Positions 32,817 through 41,722 of a stretch of DNA of 44,467 nucleotides are shown here, piece by piece. Position 1 is the stretch's first letter. Each line of letters starts with the position of its first letter. Origin of the DNA: Anaerococcus vaginalis (GTDB taxonomy: Bacteria > Bacillota > Clostridia > Tissierellales > Peptoniphilaceae); the NCBI GenBank assembly GCA_018363915.1, contig JAGZMY010000015.1:1-44467 (forward strand), in the 5' to 3' direction. The notes below the pieces were generated by a model, which worked only from the letters and a program-made list of their open reading frames with translations, was not told where the DNA came from and searched no databases. The translations under genes were made by a program, and so were the position numbers.

Positions 32817-35056
32817 TGAAAAATCCTCTTAATAAAAGAATTTATAGGCAAATAAAATCTAATCCTTTTAAATTTTTTTCTATTTTTTTAACTTTAACCA
32901 TTTTAATTATTTTTTCATCATCATTTTTTACTGCCCAACAGTCTATTAAACATTTGTATTACAAGCAAATTGATGATGGAAAAGTTGAGGATGGAGAATT
33001 TGTTTGTATTGATAAACTATCTAATAAAACAATCAAAGCCTTGGAAGATCTTTCTTTGAATGTTTATGAAAATTTTTATTTTGAAGAAAAATATAATGAT
33101 GATAGGACTTTAAGAATTTTTAAAAATAGAAATCGTATCAATATTAGTCAAATTTTTGATGGAAGATTGGCAAATAATGACAATGAAATTGCTATTTCTG
33201 CTAATTATGCAAGGGCAAATAAAATAAATATAGGGGATTTTTTGAAAATTAAAAATAAAAAATATCTCGTAACAGGCCTTGTTTCTTTGCCTGACTATTC
33301 TACTCTTCTTAAAAATAGGGAAGATATTGTTATGGATACAGGATACTTTGGTGTTTGTCTTTTGTCTTCTAAAACTTTTGATAAGATAAAGGATAAAAAA
33401 ATTGTTTATAATTATTCCTATCATGATAAATTTTCTAAAAATAGTAAAGTTGCAAATAAAAGGCTTAAAAATTTTGGAAAAATTATCAATAAAAATAATC
33501 TAATGATTGATGGTGTTACAAGATATGACAATAAATGCATAACTTATATTATGGATGATATGGATGGGGATGTGCCTACTATGATTTCGGCTAGTATTTT
33601 ATTATTTATTTCTCTAGCCTTTATTAGTGCTGTGCAAATAAAAAATTTAATCGAAAATGAATCTCCAATAATTGGTTGTCTTTTAGCTTCTGGTTACAAA
33701 AAAAAGGAATTATTAAAAAATTATATGGCTATGCCTTTGTTTTTGGCAATTTTGGCATCCATTTGTGGAAATTTTATAGCCTTTACTTATTTTTATAAAA
33801 AATATGCTGATGTGTATTATCTTTCCTTTGAACTACCAAAATTTGAGCTAAATACAAGCTATCTTACCTTTGCATTTACGACTATTTTGCCTATTTTTAT
33901 ATATTTAGTAATTAATTTTTTTGTTGTATATTTTTCTTTAAATCACAATCCTATTGACTTTTTGAGGAAAAATTTATATAAGAGAAATAAAATATCAAAA
34001 CTTAAATTGAAAAATTTTTCTTTTATGCAAAAGACAAAACTAAGATTGATATTAAACAACAAACTAAATTTTCTAGCCCTACTATTTGGAATTTTCTTAG
34101 CAAATTTGCTTTTGGTTTTCTCTCTTTGCCTTGAACCTTCTTTTGAAAATTATGCAAAAAAAATGAAAGATGAGATGAAATATGACCATATTTACTTTGT
34201 AAAGACAAAGGATGAACTCATAAAATCAGATATGGCTAGCATTGTGAATGTAAATTTGGTAAATTTTGATGACAAAAAAATTCAAATTTATGGAGTTGAT
34301 AAAAATAGCAAGTATGATAATGAAAATTTAAATGAGCTTAATAAATATGAAGTTGTTATATCATACGGTCTTGCACAAAGATTTAATCTAGAAAAAAATG
34401 ATACAATAGAAGTCTTAAACTCTTATAATAATAAAACTAATACCTTAAAGATAAAAAAAATTGATGATAAGATAAAAACTTTGCAAATTTTAACAAATAG
34501 ACAAAACTTAAATAAATTAATAGGAAAAGATTCTTCGTATTTTAATAGTTACTTATCAGATAAAAAGTTAGATATTTCAAAAGAAAATTTAATAACAGAG
34601 ATAAACAAAAAGGATATGACAAAATTTATGGACCATTTTTTTGACCACTTTAAATTTGTTTTTAAAATTGTCCTTCTTGTTTCGCTAGCCTTTTATTTTA
34701 TAATAACGAGCGTTATTTCAACAACTATTATTGATAAATCAAAAGAAAATATAAGCTACCTTAAAATATTTGGATTTAAAGATAGAGAAGTTGTAAAAAT
34801 ATACATCAATACCATACTCTTTTTACTAGTAATTTTTGAGATTGTTCTAATGCCACTACTGAATACAATACTAAAATTTTTAATAAAAATTTCCATGGAA
34901 AAAATAGATATTTTTGTGGATATATCTATCCCAAATAAAATATTTGCCTTTGCATTTTTCTTGAGTTTACTTACTTTTATAATTACACAAATTATTGAAA
35001 GCTATAAAATTTCAAAATTAGACATGGTAAAAGAGCTTAAAAATATCAATGGATAA
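32816..35056 (+). CDS. FtsX-type ABC transporter permease
   Basis: 746 residues from the ATG at 32816, which overlaps the ATPase stop; a TTG at 32810 is closer to the AGGAGG and cannot be ruled out. An N-terminal membrane segment (about 17-40) is followed by a 210-residue external domain. Three segments then lie at about 258-380, a further segment at about 420-440 leads to a second external domain (about 440-625), and three final segments end near 735. This is two FtsX units in one chain. Such permeases extrude lipids, peptides or haem-like toxins, or act mechanically on the surface. No substrate motif is seen. Lysine- and Asn-rich, like the AT-rich surroundings. Confidence 0.82.
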   Translation: MKNPLNKRIYRQIKSNPFKFFSIFLTLTILIIFSSSFFTAQQSIKHLYYKQIDDGKVEDGEFVCIDKLSNKTIKALEDLSLNVYENFYFEEKYNDDRTLRIFKNRNRINISQIFDGRLANNDNEIAISANYARANKINIGDFLKIKNKKYLVTGLVSLPDYSTLLKNREDIVMDTGYFGVCLLSSKTFDKIKDKKIVYNYSYHDKFSKNSKVANKRLKNFGKIINKNNLMIDGVTRYDNKCITYIMDDMDGDVPTMISASILLFISLAFISAVQIKNLIENESPIIGCLLASGYKKKELLKNYMAMPLFLAILASICGNFIAFTYFYKKYADVYYLSFELPKFELNTSYLTFAFTTILPIFIYLVINFFVVYFSLNHNPIDFLRKNLYKRNKISKLKLKNFSFMQKTKLRLILNNKLNFLALLFGIFLANLLLVFSLCLEPSFENYAKKMKDEMKYDHIYFVKTKDELIKSDMASIVNVNLVNFDDKKIQIYGVDKNSKYDNENLNELNKYEVVISYGLAQRFNLEKNDTIEVLNSYNNKTNTLKIKKIDDKIKTLQILTNRQNLNKLIGKDSSYFNSYLSDKKLDISKENLITEINKKDMTKFMDHFFDHFKFVFKIVLLVSLAFYFIITSVISTTIIDKSKENISYLKIFGFKDREVVKIYINTILFLLVIFEIVLMPLLNTILKFLIKISMEKIDIFVDISIPNKIFAFAFFLSLLTFIITQIIESYKISKLDMVKELKNING

Positions 35057-35219
35057 ATAAAAATTACACCTTGGTATCTGATGCTTTTGCTTATTTTTTA
35101 ACATCTCCTTTTATATTTGCTAATTTATTATATCGATTTCTACAATAAAATTTAAAAAATCAAATTTTGGGTATATCAATATATATAAGATGAAAATATA
35201 TATAAAAAAGGAGCAAATA

Positions 35220-36173
35220 ATGAAAATAAAAAATGTAACCGTAGCTGGTGGTGGCGTTTTGGGTGCTCAAATTGCCTACGTCGCAGCTTTTCATGGATTC
35301 AATGTAACGATTTGGGGAAGAAGTGAAGGTTCTATTGAAAGAGTTAAGCCAAGAATTGAAAATTTACACAATATTTTTTCTAAGGAACTTATGGCTTGTC
35401 CTTCATATATTGGAGCTGAAAATCCAAATTATCCTAGGTCTTTTTTCAAGGATAAAAACGAAATTACTAATGAAAAAATAGAAGAATTAAAAAATGTAAA
35501 TGAAAAAATTTTTAAAGAAATAAAATACACTACTGACTTGAATGAGGCTTTTTCTGATGCTGATCTTGTTATTGAGGCAATTGCAGAAATTGTTGATGAG
35601 AAGAAAGCTTTTTATGAAAAAATTTCTCCTTATTTAAAAGAAGATGCAATTATTGCAACAAATTCTTCAACTTTCTTGCCTTCAACTTTTAGGCAATATA
35701 CAAAAAGAGAAGATAAATTTTTAAGTCTTCACTTTGCAAACTCAATTTGGAGACAAAATCTTGCTGAGGTAATGAAGCATGACAAAACAAGTGATGAGGC
35801 TTTTGAAAGTGTTATTGAATTTGCAAAAAATATAGGAATGTATCCAGCTGTAATCAAAAAAGAGCAAGCAGGATATATTTTGAATTCTTTGCTTGTTCCA
35901 TTTATTAACGCTGGTCTAAATCTTTATGGAAATGATGTTGCTGATCCAAAAGATATAGATATGGATTGGAAAATCGGAACAGGCTCTCCAAGAGGACCTT
36001 TCGAAATAATTGATATAGTTGGTATTACAACTGTAATAAATATTTCAAAAACAAATCCTCAAGCAAATGATCCAAATTCTCCAATTGCAAAAGCTATTAA
36101 AAAATTGGAAGAAAGAGCTGCCAAAGGCTTAAAGGGTATTGAAACTGGGGAAGGATTTTATAAATATAAATAA
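35220..36173 (+). CDS. 3-hydroxyacyl-CoA dehydrogenase family protein
   Basis: 317 residues from the ATG at 35220, with GGAG six bases upstream (frame open from 35190). The NAD-binding loop is VAGGGVLGAQIA (about 8-19), and DADLVIEAIAEI with ATNSSTFLPS follows the family. The catalytic His region reads LHFANSIWRQNLAEV instead of the usual HFFNP, so the His is kept but its neighbours differ. C-terminal domain with GTGSPRGPFEIIDIVG and the ending GEGFYKYK. It probably oxidises a 3-hydroxyacyl-CoA, as in butyrate-type metabolism, but no thiolase or crotonase lies nearby. Its terminator hairpin at 36182 is duplicated by the adjoining insertion. Confidence 0.8.
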   Translation: MKIKNVTVAGGGVLGAQIAYVAAFHGFNVTIWGRSEGSIERVKPRIENLHNIFSKELMACPSYIGAENPNYPRSFFKDKNEITNEKIEELKNVNEKIFKEIKYTTDLNEAFSDADLVIEAIAEIVDEKKAFYEKISPYLKEDAIIATNSSTFLPSTFRQYTKREDKFLSLHFANSIWRQNLAEVMKHDKTSDEAFESVIEFAKNIGMYPAVIKKEQAGYILNSLLVPFINAGLNLYGNDVADPKDIDMDWKIGTGSPRGPFEIIDIVGITTVINISKTNPQANDPNSPIAKAIKKLEERAAKGLKGIETGEGFYKYK

Positions 36174-36181
36174 AAATATAA

Positions 36182-36204
36182 GGCGATAAATTATTTTTAT
36201 CGCC
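36182..36204. repeat. Left copy of the duplicated 23-bp terminator hairpin around element 5
   Basis: GGCGATAAA and TTTATCGCC arms around a short AT loop, nine bases past the dehydrogenase stop. The matching copy is at 38543-38565 and is identical over all 23 bases. Here the hairpin leads into the element end TCAGACTG and has no U-tract on the plus strand. Confidence 0.9.
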
Positions 36205-36220
36205 TCAGACTGTTGACAAA

Positions 36221-36240
36221 GTAGGTGCAAATGCACCTAC
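36221..36240 (-). terminator. Terminator of the adenine deaminase gene
   Basis: GTAGGTGC-AAAT-GCACCTAC, three bases past the ade stop. On the minus strand only TTTG follows before the element end, so it may be weak; a T-run lies on the plus-strand side. Confidence 0.6.
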
Positions 36241-36243
36241 TTT

Positions 36244-37935
36244 TTAAACTTCTAAAGGAATGTGTTTAAATTCATTTACATCAAACAATCCTTTGTCTGT
36301 CATCTTTATATCCGGTATAACCGGTAGAGCCATAAATCCAAGAGTCATAAATGGATCTATTCCATCTCCTACTCCAAGCTCTTTTGCTTTTTCTAATAAT
36401 TTCTTGATCTCTTCATGTACTTCTGTCATTGATTTACTACTCATAATGCCTGCTATATCAAGTCTTAAAGACCCTTCTAATTTTCCATTTGAAGATATTG
36501 CCATTCCACCACTCATCTCATCTATTTTCTTTATTACGTTTAGCATATCTTCATCATTGTCCCCAATAACAACTAAATTATGGCTATCGTGTGCTATTGT
36601 AGTTCCAACAGCGGCATTTTTTATATTATATCCCTTTATCAATCCTATTGCTATTGCAGAATTTCCGGTGTGTCTTTCAATTACCACTATTTTTCTTATT
36701 CCATCATCTGAGTATTCGAAGTAACCATCTTTTACATCTACATCACAGATAATTTTCTTAGTTAAAAGTGATTCTTTTTCCATTTCAATTACATGGACTC
36801 TGTTTGAATTCAATCTAAGTTTTAAATCTTCTAATTTAAAATCTCTTATATTCATTTTTGAAAGTACCTTTGGGGAAAGTTTTTGTGGAAAATCTACTAT
36901 TACTTTTCCATCTTCTGCTACTTTCTTGCCTCCAATGAAAACTGCTTTTGCGTTTATGTTATTCAAATCATCGAATAAAAAGAAATCTGCAACATACCCC
37001 GGTGCAATTGCCCCTGAATTTTCCATTTTGTAACACTGAGCCGGATTTAAAGTTGCCATTTTAATTGCATATAAAGGTTCCATCCCCAATTTAATTGCTT
37101 TTCTCACATTGTTATCTACATTTCCATCTTTTAACAAGTCTTGCGGATGTCTATCATCTGTACAGAAGAAACAACGACTTATGTTATCTTTTGTAACTCC
37201 TTTTATCAGTGCTTCTAAATTTTTAGCAGCTGTACCTTCTCTTAATTGAATGTACATTCCTCGGCGAATCTTTTCTTTCATTTCATCTACAGCTGAACAC
37301 TCATGGTCTGTTAAAATACCAGCTAGTACATAATCGTCCAACGCCTTTCCTGATAAAAGTGGGGCGTGTCCATCTACTACCTTATTGCTATTTTTAGCCA
37401 AGTCAATTTTTTCCAAGATGTCTTCTGATCGATTTACTGTTCCAACAAAATCCATCATTTCTCCTAACCCCAAAACTCTCGGATCATTTATCATCTCTTT
37501 ATAATCGCAAGCTTTTAAAATAGCTCCACTTGTTTCAAATGGTGTACATGGAACGCATGATGGCAACATTACATATACATGTGCCGGTAGATCTTTTGTT
37601 TCATCTATTATGTATTCAAGCCCATCAAGCCCACACACATTTGCTATCTCATGTGGATCTGCTATTATAGTTGAAACTCCTCTTGCAACTAAACATTTTA
37701 AAAATTCAGCTGGAGATACCATAGAAGACTCTATGTGCACGTGTCCGTCAGTCATAGTTGGTGATAGGTAGGATCCTTTTGCATCTACAATCTCATCTGC
37801 ATCTTCATAATCTCCAATGCCAATAATTTTTCCATTCTTCACTGCTACATTTCCCTTGTAAATTTCATTTTGAAACACATCTATTACTTTGACATCTTTT
37901 ATTATCAAATCCGCTTTCATATCACTTTTTAACAT
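36244..37935 (-). CDS. ade: Adenine deaminase
   Basis: 563 residues. It converts adenine to hypoxanthine and ammonia for purine salvage. Metal-binding and catalytic motifs of the amidohydrolase family are DGHVHIESSMVSP, ADPHEIANVCG, VDGHAPLLSG and CTDDRHPQDLL. The C-terminal adenine-deaminase-specific region includes GTTIAHDSHNLVVIGDN and GGMAISSNGK. Length is normal (about 560-590) and the frame is intact. GAGAG upstream of the ATG at 37935 serves as ribosome site. Its DNA looks less AT-rich than its neighbours, and it lies inside an inserted unit, so transfer from elsewhere is likely. It sits ten bases after the purine-permease remnant, the usual partner. Confidence 0.92.
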   Translation of the reverse strand: MLKSDMKADLIIKDVKVIDVFQNEIYKGNVAVKNGKIIGIGDYEDADEIVDAKGSYLSPTMTDGHVHIESSMVSPAEFLKCLVARGVSTIIADPHEIANVCGLDGLEYIIDETKDLPAHVYVMLPSCVPCTPFETSGAILKACDYKEMINDPRVLGLGEMMDFVGTVNRSEDILEKIDLAKNSNKVVDGHAPLLSGKALDDYVLAGILTDHECSAVDEMKEKIRRGMYIQLREGTAAKNLEALIKGVTKDNISRCFFCTDDRHPQDLLKDGNVDNNVRKAIKLGMEPLYAIKMATLNPAQCYKMENSGAIAPGYVADFFLFDDLNNINAKAVFIGGKKVAEDGKVIVDFPQKLSPKVLSKMNIRDFKLEDLKLRLNSNRVHVIEMEKESLLTKKIICDVDVKDGYFEYSDDGIRKIVVIERHTGNSAIAIGLIKGYNIKNAAVGTTIAHDSHNLVVIGDNDEDMLNVIKKIDEMSGGMAISSNGKLEGSLRLDIAGIMSSKSMTEVHEEIKKLLEKAKELGVGDGIDPFMTLGFMALPVIPDIKMTDKGLFDVNEFKHIPLEV

Positions 37936-37945
37936 TTCTCTCTCC

Positions 37946-38432
37946 TTATAAAAATAACATTTTAACTAAAGACAAAATTCCCATAGCATACATTGGTAAA
38001 GATATTTGTTTAAATTTACCAGTTATAATATTTAATACTACATAAGATAAAATTCCTATCATAATACCATCCGCAATACTGTAAGTAAGATGAATTATGA
38101 TAAAGGTTAAAAATGCAGGTATAGCTTCTGTTATATTATCAAAATCTATAGCTTTTACTGCACTTGTCACTGCCATAAGTCCTGTTCGCCCTCCCTCTTC
38201 TATGCCGGCTGAAGTTTCTAATGTTGTTCCCACAACACTTGTTCCTAAACACCCCGCTACAATTGTTCCTAAAGAATCTACTAGAAAAGATTTATTCATA
38301 TCTTTTGCTTCATTCATTATTTTCATCTGTTAATCCCGCTTTTATTGAAATGCCCGTTACAGTCCCTATATTGTTAAAAATAGACATGAAAATGAAAACG
38401 AATACACATATAGCCATGTCTGTAGTAAAAAT
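37946..38432 (-). pseudogene. Broken NCS2 purine permease (PbuG/PbuO type)
   Basis: Two out-of-frame pieces of a hypoxanthine/guanine/adenine permease. The upstream piece (about 38432-38338) reads FTTDMAICVFVFIFMSIFNN then IGTVTGISIKAGLTDENN, and a frameshift near 38310-38326 moves into the 126-codon frame ending at 37946. That piece has SLGTIVAGCLGTS and TSAGIEEGGRTGL. It then jumps from AVTSA straight to VKAIDFDNITEAIPAFL, where intact permeases have roughly 45-50 extra residues. The N-terminal half is missing. It cannot encode a working 10-14-segment transporter. Confidence 0.8.
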
Positions 38433-38503
38433 TTAATGAGCAGTTAAACAGAAACAATCAGCCCAGATATTATAACATTCATTAAAAATTTAATAATATT
38501 AGA

Positions 38504-38529
38504 AAACCCAGGAGATTTTTCCTGGGTTT
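38504..38529. other. Hairpin just inside the right end of element 5
   Basis: AAACCCAGG and CCTGGGTTT arms around an eight-base loop, immediately inside the end TTTGTCTTCATTCTGA. It mirrors the hairpin inside the left end. Confidence 0.6.
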
Positions 38530-38542
38530 GTCTTCATTCTGA

Positions 38543-38565
38543 GGCGATAAATTATTTTTATCGCC
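38543..38565. repeat. Right copy of the duplicated 23-bp terminator hairpin around element 5
   Basis: Identical to 36182-36204. On the plus strand it is followed by TTTTAAATTTA, the original U-tract of the dehydrogenase terminator, now 2.3 kb from that gene. Confidence 0.9.
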
Positions 38566-38612
38566 TTTTAAATTTATATAAGCCCAGCTAATCCAAATAA
38601 ATAATTTACAAA

Positions 38613-39158
38613 TTATTTCTCAAAATCTTCCCTCAAAATACCATAAACACAAGAATCAACAATCCCCTGATTATTATAATCAGCCTTTCTTAACCTACCC
38701 TCATAAACAAGACCACATTTTTCCATAACCTTGCCAGAATATGGATTATTAGGATCATGTGAAGATTCGATCCTATCAAAACCAAGAGAAAATAAAAAAG
38801 AAATTATAGCAGAAAAAGCCTCAGAGGTATATCCCATATTCCAAAATTTTTTCCCAATACAATAACCAATATGACAAGAATTAACCCTTTTATCAATAGA
38901 AATCACACTAATAGTTCCAATCGGTTCAGCTAATTCTTTAAGTTCAATAATCCATTGAAAAAAATCATCATTTTTATAAGAATCAACCCAATTTTTTATA
39001 ACTTTTTCACTTTCAAGAACATTTTTATGAGCTTTCCATCTTAAAAACTTAGTAACTTCCTCATCATACATCCAATTCTTATAAGCCAAAGAGGCATCAG
39101 AAATCTTAGCCTTTCTTAAAATTAACCTATTAGTGAAAATTTTTTTAGTTAAATTCAT
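38613..39158 (-). CDS. RimJ/RimL-type GNAT acetyltransferase
   Basis: 181 residues from the ATG at 39158 (MNLTKKIFTNRLILRKAK), with GAGG nine bases upstream; the frame is open to 39173 without a ribosome site. The opening TNRLILRKAKISDAS is the typical RimJ/L N-terminus. GYCIGKKFWNMGYTSEAFSA is the acetyl-CoA loop, and SSHDPNNPYSGKVMEKCGL with YEGRLRKADY ends the fold. The family acetylates ribosomal proteins, amino groups of drugs or small metabolites; the target here is unknown. Single gene. Confidence 0.85.
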   Translation of the reverse strand: MNLTKKIFTNRLILRKAKISDASLAYKNWMYDEEVTKFLRWKAHKNVLESEKVIKNWVDSYKNDDFFQWIIELKELAEPIGTISVISIDKRVNSCHIGYCIGKKFWNMGYTSEAFSAIISFLFSLGFDRIESSHDPNNPYSGKVMEKCGLVYEGRLRKADYNNQGIVDSCVYGILREDFEK

Positions 39159-39252
39159 AAAATTTATCCTCATTATTAAATATTTTTACATATATATTAA
39201 CATACTAGATTTTCAAAAGTAAACTAAAACTTTAAATAAATTAAAACACAAA

Positions 39253-39281
39253 AAATGAGCTGTTGAAACAGCCCATTTTTT
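39253..39281 (-). terminator. Terminator of the ccdA-tlpA-msrAB-regulator operon
   Basis: AATG-GCTG-TT and its complement CAGC-CATT flank a GAAA loop; on the minus strand TTTTTTG follows. It lies 11 bases past the histidine kinase stop. Confidence 0.75.
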
Positions 39282-39291
39282 ATTGATTTTT

Positions 39292-40974
39292 TTAAATTTC
39301 TTTTATTATTTTTAGCTTATATGTTATTACTGTTTCATCTTTTTCTCTTTGCATTTTTAAATTATATTTTTCTCCACACAAAAGTTTTATCCTATTATTT
39401 ACATTTTCCATGCCTATTCCTCCAAGTTTTGTTGGAATATTTTCTTTTTTTTCTTTTGGGCCAAGTCCATTATCTATTATTTTTATTATTAAATATTCTG
39501 GATTTTTTTCTACTATAATTTTAATGTAAGACTTGGATTTTTTTTCTCTTATTCCATGATAAATTGCATTTTCTATTATTGGTTGGAGTATTAATTTTGG
39601 AACGTATAGACTGCTTGTTTCTATTTTTTTTATAAATTCGTAGGTAAATTTATTGTCATATCTTATTTTTTGTATATCTAGATAATTTTTTGCATGCCCT
39701 ATTTCCTTATCAAGTTTTACGAAATCTTCGTCAATGTTTAAGCTGTTTCTTAGAAGCATTCCTAAATTTTTGGTTACTTTTATTGCTTTTTCATTTTCGC
39801 CAAATTCTACAAGCCACAAAATTGTATCCAAGGTATTGTATAAAAAATGTGGATTTATTTGGCTTTGGAGAGCTTTGACTTGGTAGGTTCTTTTTTGTTC
39901 TTCTTTTTTTTCTATATCTTCTGTTAGAACAAAAATCCTATCTATTAGGTTGTTGTATTCTTTTGTTAAGATTTGTATTTCGCTTGATGCTTGAGGGAGA
40001 GATTTTATTTTATATAATTTTTTGTCGGTTTTTTTGATTTCTCCAATCAAATAAATTATTGGTTTGCTTATTTTTTTTGACACAAAAATCGACACTAACA
40101 AAGTCAAAATAAAAACGATTAGGGCAAGAATTAGGGAGCTTTCTATTAATTGTTTTTTTAAATTAGAAATTGCGTTTGAAAAGGAAATTCCTACCAGCTT
40201 CCATTGGGTATTTGGAATAAAAACATTGGATGAAACAAAATCCATTTTTTCTGGTTTCATCCTCTTTTTTAAAAGTTTTTCGTAATCTTTTTTGCCAAAA
40301 TCTTCCATATTTTTTGATTTAAAAAGGAGTTCTTCTTCTGAGGACAAAATAAAAACATAGCCATATTTGCCAAAATTTATTGTCGATAAAAAATCTTCCA
40401 AAAATTTATAGGAAAGATTTATAACCACAAAGCCCAATCTTTTGTTGTTTTTATCTTTAATTTCTTTGGAAATACTTATTATATTTTTTGACGAATCGCT
40501 AGATATTTTTGAAAAATCAGCCTTGCTTGCAAATGCCATATTATTTGAATTTATAAGTTTCTTATACCAAGAAATATTTTTCATATCCTTATTTGTTTCT
40601 AAATTTACTTTTTCATTTGAAATAATATTTCCATTTTCAGAAACTAGGAAAATTTTTTTTATAAATTCATCGCTTTTTTCGCTAACTTTTATTATGTCTT
40701 TCAAATTTTTAAAATCCGTCTTATCATCCATTATATTTTGACTTTCGGCTGACATAGCCAAAAGAGAGGCAAGATTTTTGTTTTTTTCTAGATAACTTGC
40801 CACATAAATACTTGCATTTTTGACTTCTTGGCTTGTTTCTTCTTTTTCGTATGTCATAAGCTTTGAAGAACTTTGCTTGTACCAAGAAAAAAGCATTAGG
40901 GATATTATGAGAATAGAGATTACAAAAAAGCAAGCACTTATTTTAAATTCTATTTTTTTAAAAATCTTTTTCAT
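39292..40974 (-). CDS. Sensor histidine kinase, YesM/LytS-like
   Basis: 560 residues from the ATG at 40974, one base after the regulator stop (frame open to 41064). A membrane segment (about 14-32), an external sensor domain of dCache type (about 33-275), a second membrane segment (about 278-298), then HAMP and coiled coil. The phospho-accepting His is in QINPHFLYNTLDT (H376), and the ATPase N-box is IIENAIYHGIRE, with the G-box GLGPKEKKENIP-type region and GGIGMENVNNRI. This is the YesM class that pairs with AraC-type regulators. Its place in the msrAB operon suggests it senses oxidative or envelope redox stress; that is inference. Confidence 0.86.
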   Translation of the reverse strand: MKKIFKKIEFKISACFFVISILIISLMLFSWYKQSSSKLMTYEKEETSQEVKNASIYVASYLEKNKNLASLLAMSAESQNIMDDKTDFKNLKDIIKVSEKSDEFIKKIFLVSENGNIISNEKVNLETNKDMKNISWYKKLINSNNMAFASKADFSKISSDSSKNIISISKEIKDKNNKRLGFVVINLSYKFLEDFLSTINFGKYGYVFILSSEEELLFKSKNMEDFGKKDYEKLLKKRMKPEKMDFVSSNVFIPNTQWKLVGISFSNAISNLKKQLIESSLILALIVFILTLLVSIFVSKKISKPIIYLIGEIKKTDKKLYKIKSLPQASSEIQILTKEYNNLIDRIFVLTEDIEKKEEQKRTYQVKALQSQINPHFLYNTLDTILWLVEFGENEKAIKVTKNLGMLLRNSLNIDEDFVKLDKEIGHAKNYLDIQKIRYDNKFTYEFIKKIETSSLYVPKLILQPIIENAIYHGIREKKSKSYIKIIVEKNPEYLIIKIIDNGLGPKEKKENIPTKLGGIGMENVNNRIKLLCGEKYNLKMQREKDETVITYKLKIIKEI

Positions 40975-40975
40975 T

Positions 40976-41716
40976 TTATTTTTTCCTAATTTGTTTTGGA
41001 CTTTTGCCAAAATATTTTTTAAATTTATTAGAAAAATATGAAACATCATAGATACCAACGGCATCTGCTATCTCTTGATTTTTCATATCGCTTGTCAAAA
41101 GCAAAATCCTTGCCTTTTCCATTCTCAATTTATTGGATAAATCCTGGAAAGATAAACCGTAAATTTCTTTTATCAAACTGCTTAAATAATTATTATTGTA
41201 ACCAATGTCGCTTGCCATCTTGTTTAAAGAAAAATCTTCACAAAATACATTTTTATCAATATATTTTTTTATATCTTCATAAGATTCTTTTGCCTTTAAA
41301 TTCTCATCATTATACTCTTTCAAAGACTCATTTTTTCTGTTAATATTAAGCTTATTTACAGCAGTTTTTAACATATATTCTACATCTTTTTTGCTAACAG
41401 GTTTTAGAATATAATCATCCACCTTTGCCCTAATAGCAGCTTGGGCATAATCAAAATAATTGTAGCCAGTAAGAATTAACAGGTAAGAATTTGGATTTTT
41501 TTCCTTTATTTTTTTACTAGCACTAAGACCATCAACTATAGGCATATTTATATCCATTATAACTATGTCAACCTGATTTTTTAAAGCCAAATCAACAGCC
41601 TCTTTCCCATTTTCCGCCTCAAAAACTTGATCAATTTCCAAACTCTCAAAATCTATTAAATTTTTTATGCCCTTTCTTATGATTGATTCATCATCTGCTA
41701 TTAACAATTTATACAT
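40976..41716 (-). CDS. Response regulator with AraC-type DNA-binding domain
   Basis: 246 residues. Receiver domain 1-120 with acidic pair DDE (8-10), phospho-acceptor MDINMP (D55) and conserved Lys in ILKPVSK (K105). C-terminal AraC helix-turn-helix (about 150-246) with ASDIGYNNNYLSSLIKE and YDVSYFSNKFKKYFGKSP. It is short because the linker found in longer YesN proteins is nearly absent. It starts six bases after msrAB and couples to the kinase gene. It probably controls this operon. Confidence 0.88.
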   Translation of the reverse strand: MYKLLIADDESIIRKGIKNLIDFESLEIDQVFEAENGKEAVDLALKNQVDIVIMDINMPIVDGLSASKKIKEKNPNSYLLILTGYNYFDYAQAAIRAKVDDYILKPVSKKDVEYMLKTAVNKLNINRKNESLKEYNDENLKAKESYEDIKKYIDKNVFCEDFSLNKMASDIGYNNNYLSSLIKEIYGLSFQDLSNKLRMEKARILLLTSDMKNQEIADAVGIYDVSYFSNKFKKYFGKSPKQIRKK

Positions 41717-41722
41717 AATCCC

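Larger units (their letters stand above)
36205..38542. mobile_element. 2.3-kb transposase-less element carrying adenine deaminase (element 5)
   Basis: Left end TCAGACTGTTGACAAAG; right end, read inward on the other strand, TCAGAATGAAGACAAAC. These match each other at 13 of 17 positions and match the ends of the 199-bp elements. A 23-bp terminator hairpin is duplicated perfectly outside both ends. Inside both ends lies a further hairpin (36221-36240 and 38504-38529). The cargo is adenine deaminase and a broken purine permease, both read leftward; no transposase is present. Confidence 0.75.

Noticed and set aside
38405..38470. Purine-riboswitch-like strings (GTTTCT, ATTAAAT, ACTAC) upstream of the permease remnant on the minus strand
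   Set aside because: The helices P1-P3 could not be drawn convincingly, part of the stretch overlaps sequence that reads as permease coding DNA, and no expression-platform hairpin follows. Only a covariance-model search could rescue it.
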